10,002 nucleotides of DNA from Aliterella sp. RAGGC_92 (GCA_030826005.1 JAPJOW010000159.1:1-10002), one strand, 5' to 3'; counted from the stretch's first letter, positions 1 to 7,440 are shown. The notes: generated by a model not told the origin, from the sequence alone. Made by a program: numbers and translations.

Positions 1-1
1 T

Positions 2-3000
2 TGGAATAGTACATCAGAATCGCTTAAAGATGAAGTTGTAGATCATTTTAAAGCCACAGATCCCCTCAACTCCGTATACATGATGGCGTTTTCTGGGGCG
101 CGGGGCAATATCTCTCAAGTCCGCCAGTTAGTTGGAATGCGCGGCTTGATGGCAGATCCTCAAGGAGAAATCATCGACCAACCGATTAAAACAAACTTTA
201 GAGAAGGTTTGACAGTAACGGAGTACATTATTTCCTCCTACGGCGCGAGAAAAGGACTTGTAGATACAGCTTTAAGAACGGCGGACTCTGGTTACTTGAC
301 TCGCCGCTTGGTAGACGTATCTCAAGACGTAATCGTGCGCGAAGTAGACTGCGGGACGACGCGGGGAATTATGGTGCGCCCGATGGTGGAAAACGATCGC
401 GTGATGATTCCTTTAAGTTCGCGACTGCTGGGGCGCGTAGCTTTGGATGATGTAGTCCACCCGAAAACTAAAGAAGTAATTTCTCCCAAAAATCAGCCGA
501 TTTGTGACGATACGGCGATCGCCATTCAAAAAGCTGGGGTACAGGAATTAATGGTACGCAGCCCTTTAACTTGCGAAGCGGCGCGATCGGTTTGCCAGCA
601 CTGCTACGGCTGGAGTTTGGCTCATGCCAAGCTTGTAGACTTAGGAGAAGCGGTGGGAATTATTGCCGCTCAAAGTATCGGCGAACCTGGAACTCAGCTA
701 ACAATGCGGACATTCCACACCGGAGGCGTATTTACTGGCGAAGTCGCCCGTCAAGTCCGCAGCGAACAAGAAGGAACGATTCGCATTCCTAAAAAGCTGC
801 GGACAAGACCTTTTAGAACTCGTCACGGAGAAGATGCTTTATTTGTCGAAGCTAACGGCGACTTGATGTTGGAACTAAGTGGCGGTAAATCTGTAACTAT
901 TCCCGTAACTCAAGGATCGACTATCTATATTGTGGACGGTCAGAAAGTCAGCGCCGACCAATTACTTGCCGAAGTTGCGATCGGTAGCCGTACAAACCGC
1001 GCTCATACTGAAAAAGCCACTAAAGACGTTTCTTCGGATTTAGCTGGAGAAGTTAAATTTGCCGATCTTGTCCCCGAAGAAAAAACTGATAGACAAGGTA
1101 ATACAACTACAACAGCGACAAGAGGCGGCTTGATTTGGGTGCTGTCAGGAGAAGTTTATAACTTACCACCTGGGGCAGAACCTAGTGTAGTTAATGGCGA
1201 TCGCGTTGACGCTAATAGCGTCCTTGCCGAAACAAAAATCAATACAATTCATGGCGGGATAGTGCGATCGGCGGCAGAAACTCCTGATTCCGGTCATAGC
1301 GCCCGCGAAATTGAAATCATCACAGCTTCCGTAGTTCTAGATACCGCTACCGTGCGCGTCGAGCAATCTTCGCGCCAAGGCGATCACTACATCATTGAAA
1401 CCAATCAAGGCGCGATGTTTTCGCTGCTTGCTACCCCAGGAACGAAAGTTCAATCAGGTCAGGTAGTTGCCGAATTAATCTCTGATGAGTATCGCACTAA
1501 TACTGGCGGCTTGATTAAATATGCTGGGGTAGAAGTTGCCAAAAAAGGTAAAGGTAAACAAGGCTACGAAGTAGTTAAAGGCGGCACAATACTTTGGATT
1601 CCTGAAGAAACCCACGAAGTTAATAAAGACCTATCTTTGTTGTATGTCGAAGATGGTCAATATGTAGAAGCCGGGACAGAAGTTGTCAGAGAGCTTTTCT
1701 GCGAAACTAACGGTGTAGTAGAAGTAACTCAGAAAAACGACATCTTACGCGAATTGGTAATCAAGCCTGGTGAATTGCTTACCCTAGACGATCCAGAATC
1801 TGTGCTAAACCGCGATGGCACTTTTACTCAACCTGGGGAGGAGTTGATTCCCGGCTACATTGCCTCAGAGTTGCGCTATATCGAATATATAGAGTCATCG
1901 TCTAACGGGCCTGCTTTATTATTGCGCCCAGTAATCGAATTTGCCGTACCCGATTCGCCTTCTGTGCCTAGTACAAAGTCAAGTACTGGTGAAGGTCGCT
2001 CGATTGAACTGCGGGCAGTCGGTCGCTTACCATACAAAGATTCCGAACGGGTGAAATCCGTAGAAGGAGTCGAATTACTGCGGACTCAGCTAGTGTTGGA
2101 AATAGATCAAACCCACTCTACGGAGTACACTGGTGGGTCGCCTATGGTGGCAGATATCGAACTTGTAACCGATGCTCAAAACCCAGATATCAAACGCTTG
2201 CAATTAGTGATTTTAGAATCATTAATCATTCGGAAAGATATTCCCGCCGATGTTACTCAAGGCAGCACCAATACCAAATTTAATGTAGTTGAAGGGCAGG
2301 AAATTGCGCCGAAAGCGGTAGTTGCTCGGACTGAAGTTTTGTGTAAAGAAGCTGGTATTGTCCGAGGAGTCCGAGAAGGAGCAGAAGCAATTCGTCGAAT
2401 TTTGATCTTGAGAGAGAACGATTGTTTTACTGTAGTCACTAATGAAAAGCCCCGCGTCAAAGTAGGTAGCTTATTAGTAGCAGGTAGCGAAATTGCTCCG
2501 GGCGTGTTTACAGAACAATCTGCTCAAGTTATTGAAATCGTTCAAGGCAAACAAGACACAGCCGACCGAGCAAACAATCAACTGTCTACTAGCTCTTATA
2601 AAATTACTCTCCGCATCGCCCGCCCGTACCGGGTTAGCCCTGGAGCGATGTTGCAGGTAGATGATGGGGGCTTGGTACAACGAGGAGATAACTTAGTACT
2701 GCTAGTATTTGAGCGGACTAAAACTGGGGATATCATTCAAGGATTACCGAGAATTGAGGAACTATTAGAGGCGCGTAAGCCAAAAGAGGCTTGCATTCTA
2801 GCTATTCGACCTGGAACTGTAGAATTAACTAGGGTAGAAGATGAAACTATTGCTATTAAGGTAATTGAAGATAACGGTACGATTACTGATTATCCTTTAG
2901 GGCCTGGGCAAAATCCTGTAGTTTCTGATGGTTCGGTGGTAGATGTCGGAATGCAGCTAACTGACGGGCCGGCTAATCCTCACGAAATTTTGGAAGTGTT

Positions 3001-3736
3001 CTTTAACTACTATTCCGCTCAAGAAGGTTCTTTGGCTTCTACCAAAGCTTTGCAAAAAGTGCAAAACTTCTTGGTGAATGAAGTGCAGTTAGTTTATCAA
3101 TCTCAAGGAATTGATATTGCTGATAAACACATAGAAACTATTGTCCGCCAGATGACTTCTAAAGTACGGATAGATGATGGTGGAGACACGACAATCTTAC
3201 CTGGAGAGTTGATTGAGCTACGCCAAATTGAGCAAGTGAATGTAGCTATGGGTATAACAGGGAGTGCTTTAGCTCAATACACGCCAATGTTATTGGGAAT
3301 AACTAAAGCTTCTCTCAATACAGACAGCTTTATTTCGGCGGCATCTTTCCAAGAAACTACTAGGGTACTAACGGAAGCTGCTATTGAGGGTAAATCTGAT
3401 TGGCTGCGCGGCTTGAAGGAAAACGTCATTATTGGGCGTTTGATTCCTGCGGGTACGGGGTTCAATGCTTATGAAGAACCACTGGCGGTTTCTGAAGATC
3501 CGACTTTAGATCCTAGTAGTATGTTTGAGGAAAGCGAAGATCCATTAGATGTAGTGTTAGACGATCGCACTGCTCGCGCGTATAGTTTTGAAAGTGGCTT
3601 GGGAGAAGGTTTTAGCTTCGATCGCGGTGCGCCTACTCCTGAGGAAGATGAACTGATCGATGATGAAATAGACGATCTAGATGACGATGATGAGGAGGAT
3701 GATGATGACGATGACTTTGAAGATGATGATGAATAA
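2..3736 (+). CDS. rpoC2: DNA-directed RNA polymerase subunit beta'' (RpoC2), 5' end outside window
   Basis: This is the C-terminal half of the split beta' subunit of cyanobacterial RNA polymerase. The frame is open from base 2, and the residues before the ATG at 80 (ending DPLNSVYM) already match the family, so that ATG is internal and roughly 100 N-terminal residues are missing; 1244 codons are visible. The bridge-helix region (GARKGLVDTALRTADSGYLT) lies near 232-300. Four zinc-binding cysteines are encoded at 350, 572, 593 and 602. The first half of the trigger loop (GEPGTQLTMRTFH) has its catalytic His codon at 716; the second half resumes near 2729 (DIIQGLPRIEELLEARKPK). The roughly 660 residues between are the SI3 insertion typical of cyanobacteria. 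The conserved C-terminal beta' region ends near 3475. A tail with 26 acidic residues in the last 31 follows (3641-3733). No frameshift is seen. Identification is secure. Confidence 0.98.
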   Translation, partial: WNSTSESLKDEVVDHFKATDPLNSVYMMAFSGARGNISQVRQLVGMRGLMADPQGEIIDQPIKTNFREGLTVTEYIISSYGARKGLVDTALRTADSGYLTRRLVDVSQDVIVREVDCGTTRGIMVRPMVENDRVMIPLSSRLLGRVALDDVVHPKTKEVISPKNQPICDDTAIAIQKAGVQELMVRSPLTCEAARSVCQHCYGWSLAHAKLVDLGEAVGIIAAQSIGEPGTQLTMRTFHTGGVFTGEVARQVRSEQEGTIRIPKKLRTRPFRTRHGEDALFVEANGDLMLELSGGKSVTIPVTQGSTIYIVDGQKVSADQLLAEVAIGSRTNRAHTEKATKDVSSDLAGEVKFADLVPEEKTDRQGNTTTTATRGGLIWVLSGEVYNLPPGAEPSVVNGDRVDANSVLAETKINTIHGGIVRSAAETPDSGHSAREIEIITASVVLDTATVRVEQSSRQGDHYIIETNQGAMFSLLATPGTKVQSGQVVAELISDEYRTNTGGLIKYAGVEVAKKGKGKQGYEVVKGGTILWIPEETHEVNKDLSLLYVEDGQYVEAGTEVVRELFCETNGVVEVTQKNDILRELVIKPGELLTLDDPESVLNRDGTFTQPGEELIPGYIASELRYIEYIESSSNGPALLLRPVIEFAVPDSPSVPSTKSSTGEGRSIELRAVGRLPYKDSERVKSVEGVELLRTQLVLEIDQTHSTEYTGGSPMVADIELVTDAQNPDIKRLQLVILESLIIRKDIPADVTQGSTNTKFNVVEGQEIAPKAVVARTEVLCKEAGIVRGVREGAEAIRRILILRENDCFTVVTNEKPRVKVGSLLVAGSEIAPGVFTEQSAQVIEIVQGKQDTADRANNQLSTSSYKITLRIARPYRVSPGAMLQVDDGGLVQRGDNLVLLVFERTKTGDIIQGLPRIEELLEARKPKEACILAIRPGTVELTRVEDETIAIKVIEDNGTITDYPLGPGQNPVVSDGSVVDVGMQLTDGPANPHEILEVFFNYYSAQEGSLASTKALQKVQNFLVNEVQLVYQSQGIDIADKHIETIVRQMTSKVRIDDGGDTTILPGELIELRQIEQVNVAMGITGSALAQYTPMLLGITKASLNTDSFISAASFQETTRVLTEAAIEGKSDWLRGLKENVIIGRLIPAGTGFNAYEEPLAVSEDPTLDPSSMFEESEDPLDVVLDDRTARAYSFESGLGEGFSFDRGAPTPEEDELIDDEIDDLDDDDEEDDDDDDFEDDDE

Positions 3737-3759
3737 GTTTTTAGTTATCGTTTAGTCTA

Positions 3760-3793
3760 AAAAAGCCTAATGCTTACAAGCGTTAGGCTTTTT
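3760..3793 (+). terminator. Rho-independent terminator of rpoC2
   Basis: A 15-bp stem pairs 3760-3774 with 3779-3793 around a 4-nt loop (TACA), with a single T-G wobble. The GC-rich core is AGCCTAA/TTAGGCT. The 3' arm ends in a T run that continues as CTTGTTT. It starts 23 bp after the rpoC2 stop codon. The matching A run on the 5' side means it could also stop transcription coming from the right, although no minus-strand gene lies close by. Confidence 0.9.
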
Positions 3794-3847
3794 CTTGTTT
3801 ATACTTGAATAAGTATTTCTGCTTAAAGCTGATGTATGGGAGTTTGT

Positions 3848-3862
3848 CAATTTGGCAAATTG
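3848..3862. promoter_or_regulatory. 7-1-7 palindrome upstream of the TPR gene, candidate operator
   Basis: CAATTTG-G-CAAATTG is a perfect 7-1-7 inverted repeat lying 44 bp before the TPR-gene ATG. A TTTACA hexamer, which could be a -35 element, begins at 3863 directly beside it. TAATTT (3885) or TATATT (3892) could be the -10, but neither gives both good spacing and a good match. The 7-1-7 spacing is shared with Fur-family operators, though the sequence does not match a standard Fur box. A regulatory role is inferred from position and symmetry only. Confidence 0.35.
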
Positions 3863-3906
3863 TTTACAATGTTGGTAACTGTTTTAATTTATATATTTAA
3901 GTGATT

Positions 3907-4518
3907 ATGCAAAAAAATATTATAGGTAGTGGAATTGCCATCATAGTGGGCATAATTAGTGCCACTAGCTCTCAACCACTATTAGCTTACGAACTAATAC
4001 CTAAATCAACGGCTCAAAATTCTCAAGCTGGATCTAAAAAAATTCAGGAAGCACAAGTTTACAACGATCGCGGTGTTACTTTAGCAGAGCAGGGAAAATT
4101 TAAAAGTGCGATCGCAGCTTTTAATCAAGCGATCGCACTTTATCCTACTTTTGAAAATGCTCACAATAATTTAGGCTTGGCTTTGAGCAGTCAAAACCAA
4201 TTTGCTGAAGCGGTTGCAGCGTTTAAACAAGCCTTGGCAATTAATCCCCAAAATTTAGAAACTTACAATAATTTAGGCGTTGCTTTGGGTAGTCAAGGCA
4301 ACTTTAACGAAGCAATTACCGTGTTTAATCAAGCTGTTCAAATCAACCCCAACGAGCCAACCTCTCATCAAAACTTGGGTGTAGCATTTTGGAGTCAAGG
4401 AAAGCTACCCGAAGCTATAGCTTCTTTGCAAAGAGCAAAAAAACTGTACGCATCGCAAAACAGAACGGAGGGAGTGCAGCAGGTAGAGCAAATTATTCAG
4501 CAAGTGCGATCGCGTTAG
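3907..4518 (+). CDS. Exported TPR-repeat protein
   Basis: A 203-residue protein with a hydrophobic N-terminal segment (about residues 5-24) and a likely signal-peptidase site after LLA (residue 27), so probably periplasmic or thylakoid-lumenal. Four consecutive 34-residue tetratricopeptide repeats follow, at about 49-82, 83-116, 117-150 and 151-184, each with the usual small/aromatic pattern (G at position 8, A at 20, F or L at 24, A at 27); the first three also have P at position 32. TPRs form a helical scaffold that binds other proteins; the partner cannot be predicted. The start is ATG 3907 or GTG 3901, two codons upstream and directly after an in-frame stop; ATG is preferred because neither has a Shine-Dalgarno. 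The gene stands alone after the rpoC2 terminator and converges on the permease gene with only 6 bp between stop codons. General function is secure; biological role unknown. Confidence 0.85.
   Translation: MQKNIIGSGIAIIVGIISATSSQPLLAYELIPKSTAQNSQAGSKKIQEAQVYNDRGVTLAEQGKFKSAIAAFNQAIALYPTFENAHNNLGLALSSQNQFAEAVAAFKQALAINPQNLETYNNLGVALGSQGNFNEAITVFNQAVQINPNEPTSHQNLGVAFWSQGKLPEAIASLQRAKKLYASQNRTEGVQQVEQIIQQVRSR
4103..4141. repeat. 13-bp inverted repeat built from two HIP1 sites
   Basis: AAAGTGCGATCGC (4103-4115) and GCGATCGCACTTT (4129-4141) are perfect reverse complements separated by 13 bp, inside the first TPR coding unit. Both arms contain the HIP1 octamer. The mRNA could form a stable hairpin here. 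It may simply reflect two HIP1 sites with matching flanks. Confidence 0.7.
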
Positions 4519-4524
4519 AAAACT

Positions 4525-5418
4525 TTATTTCAAACGCAGAATACTTTTTACTTCTCTCCACAAAGGCATTGCCGACGAGCTAGATTGGGGATAGGTAAGA
4601 ATGCCTTGGCTAGGACTAAATAACAGTGCCAAAGTAAAAAAGCCCGATGCTACTAAAACAATCGCCGGACCCGAAGGTAAATTAAAAAAGTAGCTAACAT
4701 ACATTCCACTAATACTTGCTACAATCCCAATCGCCGCCCCTAAAATCATCATTTGATTGAGTTGTTTTACTAGCAAGTAAGCCGTTGCACCAGGGGTAAT
4801 TAGTAAAGCCAAAACTAGAATGACACCTACAGCTTTTAAACTCGCAACAATTGTGAGCGCAATTAATACCATCAAGCCGAAGTTGAGCAAATTTACAGGT
4901 AAACCCGCCGCCTGAGCGCCCAAGGGATCGAAAGTATAAAATAATAGTTCTTTGTATAACAGCACGACTACGGCAATTACTACTGCCGAAATAATGGCTG
5001 TATTTCTTACTTCCTCGGCTGTAACTCCCAATATATTCCCAAATAAAAAATGATTGAGGTCAATCTTGTTATCTTTTTGAATAATTGTAATTAAAGTAAT
5101 ACCCAAAGCAAAAAACGCCGAGAACACAATCCCCATTGCTGCATCTTCTTTAATGGGCGATCGCGTTCTAATTAAGGTGATAACAACGGTACTCAAAACC
5201 CCAGCAATAAATGCGCCGACAAAAATATCAGCGCCCACAATAAATGCGATTGCAAGTCCTGGTAATACAGAGTGACTAATCGCATCTCCCAGCAACGCCA
5301 AGCGCTGCACCATTAGGTAACTCCCGACTACAGCGCAAATAATCCCCACTAAAACCGCAATAAAAAGCGATCGCTGCATGAAACTATATTGCAACGGTTC
5401 GATTAACGCCTCTAGCAT
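4525..5418 (-). CDS. Metal-ion ABC transporter permease (ABC-3 family, Mn/Zn type)
   Basis: A 297-residue membrane protein of the ABC-3 family (MntB/ZnuB/TroC type), the channel subunit of a transition-metal importer in the inner membrane. Hydrophobic segments lie at about residues 18-37, 51-63, 65-83, 95-113, 141-154, 178-191, 197-217, 225-245 and 250-267, as expected for the family. Recognisable family stretches are GDAISHSVLPG (44-54), EDAAMGIVFS (91-100), DLNHFLFGN (120-128) and LKAVGVILVLALLITPGA (194-211). The Asp-His pair in the first stretch (D45, H49) lies where related permeases such as PsaC are reported to bind metal. The C-terminal tail (about 275-297) is polar. The ATG overlaps the stop of the upstream ATPase gene by 1 bp (TAATG), implying translational coupling in one operon. 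Substrate choice between Mn2+ and Zn2+ cannot be made from this subunit. Confidence 0.93.
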   Translation of the reverse strand: MLEALIEPLQYSFMQRSLFIAVLVGIICAVVGSYLMVQRLALLGDAISHSVLPGLAIAFIVGADIFVGAFIAGVLSTVVITLIRTRSPIKEDAAMGIVFSAFFALGITLITIIQKDNKIDLNHFLFGNILGVTAEEVRNTAIISAVVIAVVVLLYKELLFYTFDPLGAQAAGLPVNLLNFGLMVLIALTIVASLKAVGVILVLALLITPGATAYLLVKQLNQMMILGAAIGIVASISGMYVSYFFNLPSGPAIVLVASGFFTLALLFSPSQGILTYPQSSSSAMPLWREVKSILRLK

Positions 5419-6203
5419 TAAGCCGCTTCTCCGGTGAAAAACATTACCTGTCCCCGGTAGGCGCGATTCATATTTTCGGGTTTTAATACTGTAGCTCGAT
5501 TTCCACTAGCAATTAATTCAGTATTTAACAAAACTAAATCGTCGAAATGGGTAATTGCTTCGCCCAAATCGTGATTGACTACTAAAACAATTTTGCCAGC
5601 CTCGGCTAATTCGTGAAAAATATCAAAAATTACGGTTTCAGTTTTTTTATCAATTCCGGCTAAAGGTTCGTCAAAGCAAAAGATTTCGGCTTCTTCCGCC
5701 AACGCACGGGCAATAAATACGCGCTGTTGCTGTCCTCCCGACAATTGCCCAATGGATCTATCGCGATATTCGCTCATACCTACGCGATCGAGAGCGGCGG
5801 CGGCTACTTGACGGCTGACGCTGGTAAAACGTCGAAACCAACCCGCCTTTCTTACACGCCCCATCATGACCACGTCAGCCACCGTTGCGGGGTAACTCCA
5901 GTCTATTTGCGATCGCTGGGGGACGTAAGCTACTTGTTGCAATTGATTGATTAACGGACTACCTTTGTAGCGCACAATGCCGCTATTTACTGCTGTTAAA
6001 CCCAACATTGCCTTTAATAGCGTACTTTTACCCGCGCCATTAGGCCCGATAATGCCTGTCAATCTTCCGGGATGGATTGTTAAATTTACATCTTGCAACG
6101 CTTTAACGCTGCGATACTGTACGCTCAAATGACTAACTGTAACTGCTTCGGTATTCATAAGCGGGGATAGTTGTGTGGAAGTGCGATCGCTAATAGTTGC
6201 CAT
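5418..6203 (-). CDS. Metal-ion ABC transporter ATP-binding protein (Mn/Zn type)
   Basis: A 261-residue ABC ATPase that powers the permease encoded directly downstream. With the start at 6203, the motifs are complete: Walker A GPNGAGKST (53-61), Q-loop Q96, signature LSGGQQQR (154-161), Walker B ending FDEP with D178 and E179, and switch His H211 (NHD). It resembles the MntA/ZnuC/TroB group. ATG 6203 (MATISDRTS) was chosen because the length fits the family and the frame upstream to 6317 encodes only AT-rich hydrophobic sequence that would overlap the divergent gene. A second possible start is ATG 6158 (MNTEAVTV), just before the conserved domain. No Shine-Dalgarno precedes either. It is the first gene of the minus-strand arm of a divergent metal-uptake locus. 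Function is secure; the metal is inferred from the neighbouring binding protein. Confidence 0.93.
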   Translation of the reverse strand: MATISDRTSTQLSPLMNTEAVTVSHLSVQYRSVKALQDVNLTIHPGRLTGIIGPNGAGKSTLLKAMLGLTAVNSGIVRYKGSPLINQLQQVAYVPQRSQIDWSYPATVADVVMMGRVRKAGWFRRFTSVSRQVAAAALDRVGMSEYRDRSIGQLSGGQQQRVFIARALAEEAEIFCFDEPLAGIDKKTETVIFDIFHELAEAGKIVLVVNHDLGEAITHFDDLVLLNTELIASGNRATVLKPENMNRAYRGQVMFFTGEAA

Positions 6204-6293
6204 TTTGTTTATAAGTTTAAGAATAATGAAAAGAATATGAGAATAGTATAGGCTAAAAAATGAAAGGAATATGAAAACTAATGTATCAAGGCT
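6204..6293. promoter_or_regulatory. Divergent promoter region of the metal importer, with direct repeats
   Basis: This 90-bp, very AT-rich gap must hold the promoters of both arms of the importer locus. It contains a 19-bp direct repeat, AATGAAAAGAATATGAGAA (6225-6243) and AATGAAAGGAATATGAAAA (6259-6277), identical at 17 of 19 positions and offset by 34 bp. GAATATGA occurs in both copies, and a related GAATAATGA lies at 6221-6229. Direct repeats of this kind are typical of response-regulator sites, and in Synechocystis the mntCAB genes are repressed by the ManS/ManR two-component system; a link here is inference. TAGTATAGG at 6244-6252 contains a weak -10-like sequence for the + strand. Confidence 0.5.
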
Positions 6294-7271
6294 ATGAAAG
6301 CAACTGCTCAGTCTCAAGACATAAAATCTAACTTGACAAAAGTTGTCAGCGTACTATTGGGACTGTATTTGAGTGCTTGCAGTGCGTCAGAGACAGGCGC
6401 TAATTATAATAGCGAGGATAAGCCGAATGTGGTTACAACAAGCACGGTAATCAACGATTGGACGCAAAAAGTCGGCGGCGATGAAATCGAACTAACGGGA
6501 ATTTTAACCCCTGGTACAGATCCTCACGTTTACGAACCCGTACCAAAAGATAGTATTGCCTTTGAAAAAGCCGATTTGATCATCTATAACGGTTACAATT
6601 TAGAGCCGGGACTAATCAAAATGATGAATGCGGCAGGAGTAAAAGCGCGTAAACTGCCTGTAGGGGAAGTTGTAAAACCCTTGCAATTAGACAAAGCTGG
6701 GGAAACCGTACCCGATCCTCACGTTTGGGGAAATGTGGAAAATGCGATCGCAATGGTAAATAGTATCCGCGATACGTTAATAGAATTGTCGCCGGAAGAC
6801 AAGGCAGAATTTACTCAAAATGCGGCGGAGTTTATCAAAGAGTTAGAGCAGTTGCATAGTTGGACGCGATCGCAAGTTCAGACTATTCCCGCTAACAAGC
6901 GCCGCCTTGTAACAACTCACGATGCTTTTCAATACTATTCTAAGGCATACGGTTTAGAAGTGTTTGGCACATTAATCGGTATTAGCACCGAAGAACAACC
7001 AAGCGCTCAAACGGTGAGGAAATTAGCGGATTCGATTAAAAGTACAGGAGTTCCAGCGATTTTTGCCGAAACTACAATTAATCCTGCGTTAATAAAAACT
7101 GTAGCGCAAGAATCTGGAGCAAAACTTGCACCAAAGAGCCTTTATTCTGATTCTATCGGCGCACCGGGTAGCGATGGCGATTCTTATATCGAAATGATTG
7201 TGGCAAATACGAACACTATTGTTGAAGCTTTAGGGGGAAAATCTACGCCTTTTGAGCCAAATACGAAGTAA
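6294..7271 (+). CDS. Metal-ion ABC transporter substrate-binding lipoprotein (MntC/ZnuA/TroA family)
   Basis: A 325-residue metal-capturing lipoprotein (cluster A-I binding protein) that delivers metal to the permease and ATPase encoded divergently. The N-terminus has a short polar region, a hydrophobic core and a lipobox, LSAC, with lipidated Cys29. Candidate ligands are H78 (TDPHVYEP), H143 (PDPHVWG), H209 (TTHDAF) and D286 (YSDSIG); spacing of 65, 66 and 77 residues closely follows TroA from Treponema (from memory). The third ligand is His, whereas PsaA and Synechocystis MntC are described with Glu there; the His-rich loop of cyanobacterial ZnuA is absent. The metal is therefore Mn2+ and/or Zn2+, undecided. 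Cys29 is the only cysteine. ATG 6294 is chosen because upstream ATGs at 6260, 6271 and 6281 are in other frames. Unlike the single mntCAB operon of Synechocystis, the gene is divergent from its partners. Confidence 0.93.
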   Translation: MKATAQSQDIKSNLTKVVSVLLGLYLSACSASETGANYNSEDKPNVVTTSTVINDWTQKVGGDEIELTGILTPGTDPHVYEPVPKDSIAFEKADLIIYNGYNLEPGLIKMMNAAGVKARKLPVGEVVKPLQLDKAGETVPDPHVWGNVENAIAMVNSIRDTLIELSPEDKAEFTQNAAEFIKELEQLHSWTRSQVQTIPANKRRLVTTHDAFQYYSKAYGLEVFGTLIGISTEEQPSAQTVRKLADSIKSTGVPAIFAETTINPALIKTVAQESGAKLAPKSLYSDSIGAPGSDGDSYIEMIVANTNTIVEALGGKSTPFEPNTK

Positions 7272-7288
7272 TTTCAGGACTTATAGAT

Positions 7289-7390
7289 TACACCTCTTAC
7301 AAAAGTTTAAAATTTTTTCTTTAGTCGGCTTGAGCCGACTTTAGCTATAAGCAAGTGGGTTTTAACCCTAGGCGGGCTGCAAGAGGTATA
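7289..7390. repeat. MITE-like element A, about 102 bp
   Basis: The ends TACACCTCTTAC (7289-7300) and GCAAGAGGTATA (7379-7390) are imperfect inverted repeats (10 of 12), each with TA as its outermost bases. Inside lies a perfect palindrome, AGTCGGCT-TG-AGCCGACT (7323-7340), and a smaller one, GGGTT-TT-AACCC (7357-7368). There is no coding capacity. Size, terminal repeats and TA ends fit a miniature element mobilised by an IS630/Tc1-type transposase, but this is inference. It begins 17 bp after the binding-protein stop, so the internal hairpin could also affect the mRNA end. Confidence 0.55.
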
Positions 7391-7422
7391 TTCCTACTTT
7401 GAAAATAGGCTTTTATTTCTGG

Positions 7423-7440
7423 TTGTGAACCCGTTCATAA
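7423..7440. promoter_or_regulatory. Small palindrome between the two repeat elements
   Basis: TTGTGAAC-CC-GTTCATAA forms 8 pairs with one G-T wobble; the core TGAAC/GTTCA is perfect. It lies between the two MITE-like elements, immediately before the second. It could be a protein-binding site or part of a larger element; no function can be assigned. Confidence 0.25.

Noticed and set aside
80..82. ATG at 80 as the start of rpoC2
   Set aside because: The frame is open to base 2, and the residues upstream (including KATDPLNSVYM) belong to the conserved RpoC2 sequence, so the gene begins outside the window.
571..792. Small plus-strand open frame inside rpoC2
   Set aside because: Overlaps a highly conserved coding region in another frame and has an arginine-rich, low-information translation; a shadow frame.
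2257..3465. Three minus-strand open frames of 63-68 codons opposite rpoC2
   Set aside because: All lie antisense to conserved rpoC2 coding sequence and show no family features.
5727..5954. Plus-strand open frame opposite the ATPase gene
   Set aside because: Antisense to the signature and Q-loop region; no recognisable protein features.
6204..6317. Upstream extension of the ATPase gene to 6317
   Set aside because: It adds 38 hydrophobic residues encoded by the AT-rich promoter and would overlap the divergent binding-protein gene; ATG 6203 gives the family's normal length.
4525..7271. Firm naming as mntB, mntA and mntC or as znuB, znuC and znuA
   Set aside because: The binding-protein ligands do not decide between Mn2+ and Zn2+, so gene symbols were withheld.
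7392..7416. Hairpin CCTA...TAGG followed by CTTTTATTT as a terminator
   Set aside because: Only four continuous base pairs with a mismatched interior; too weak to call.
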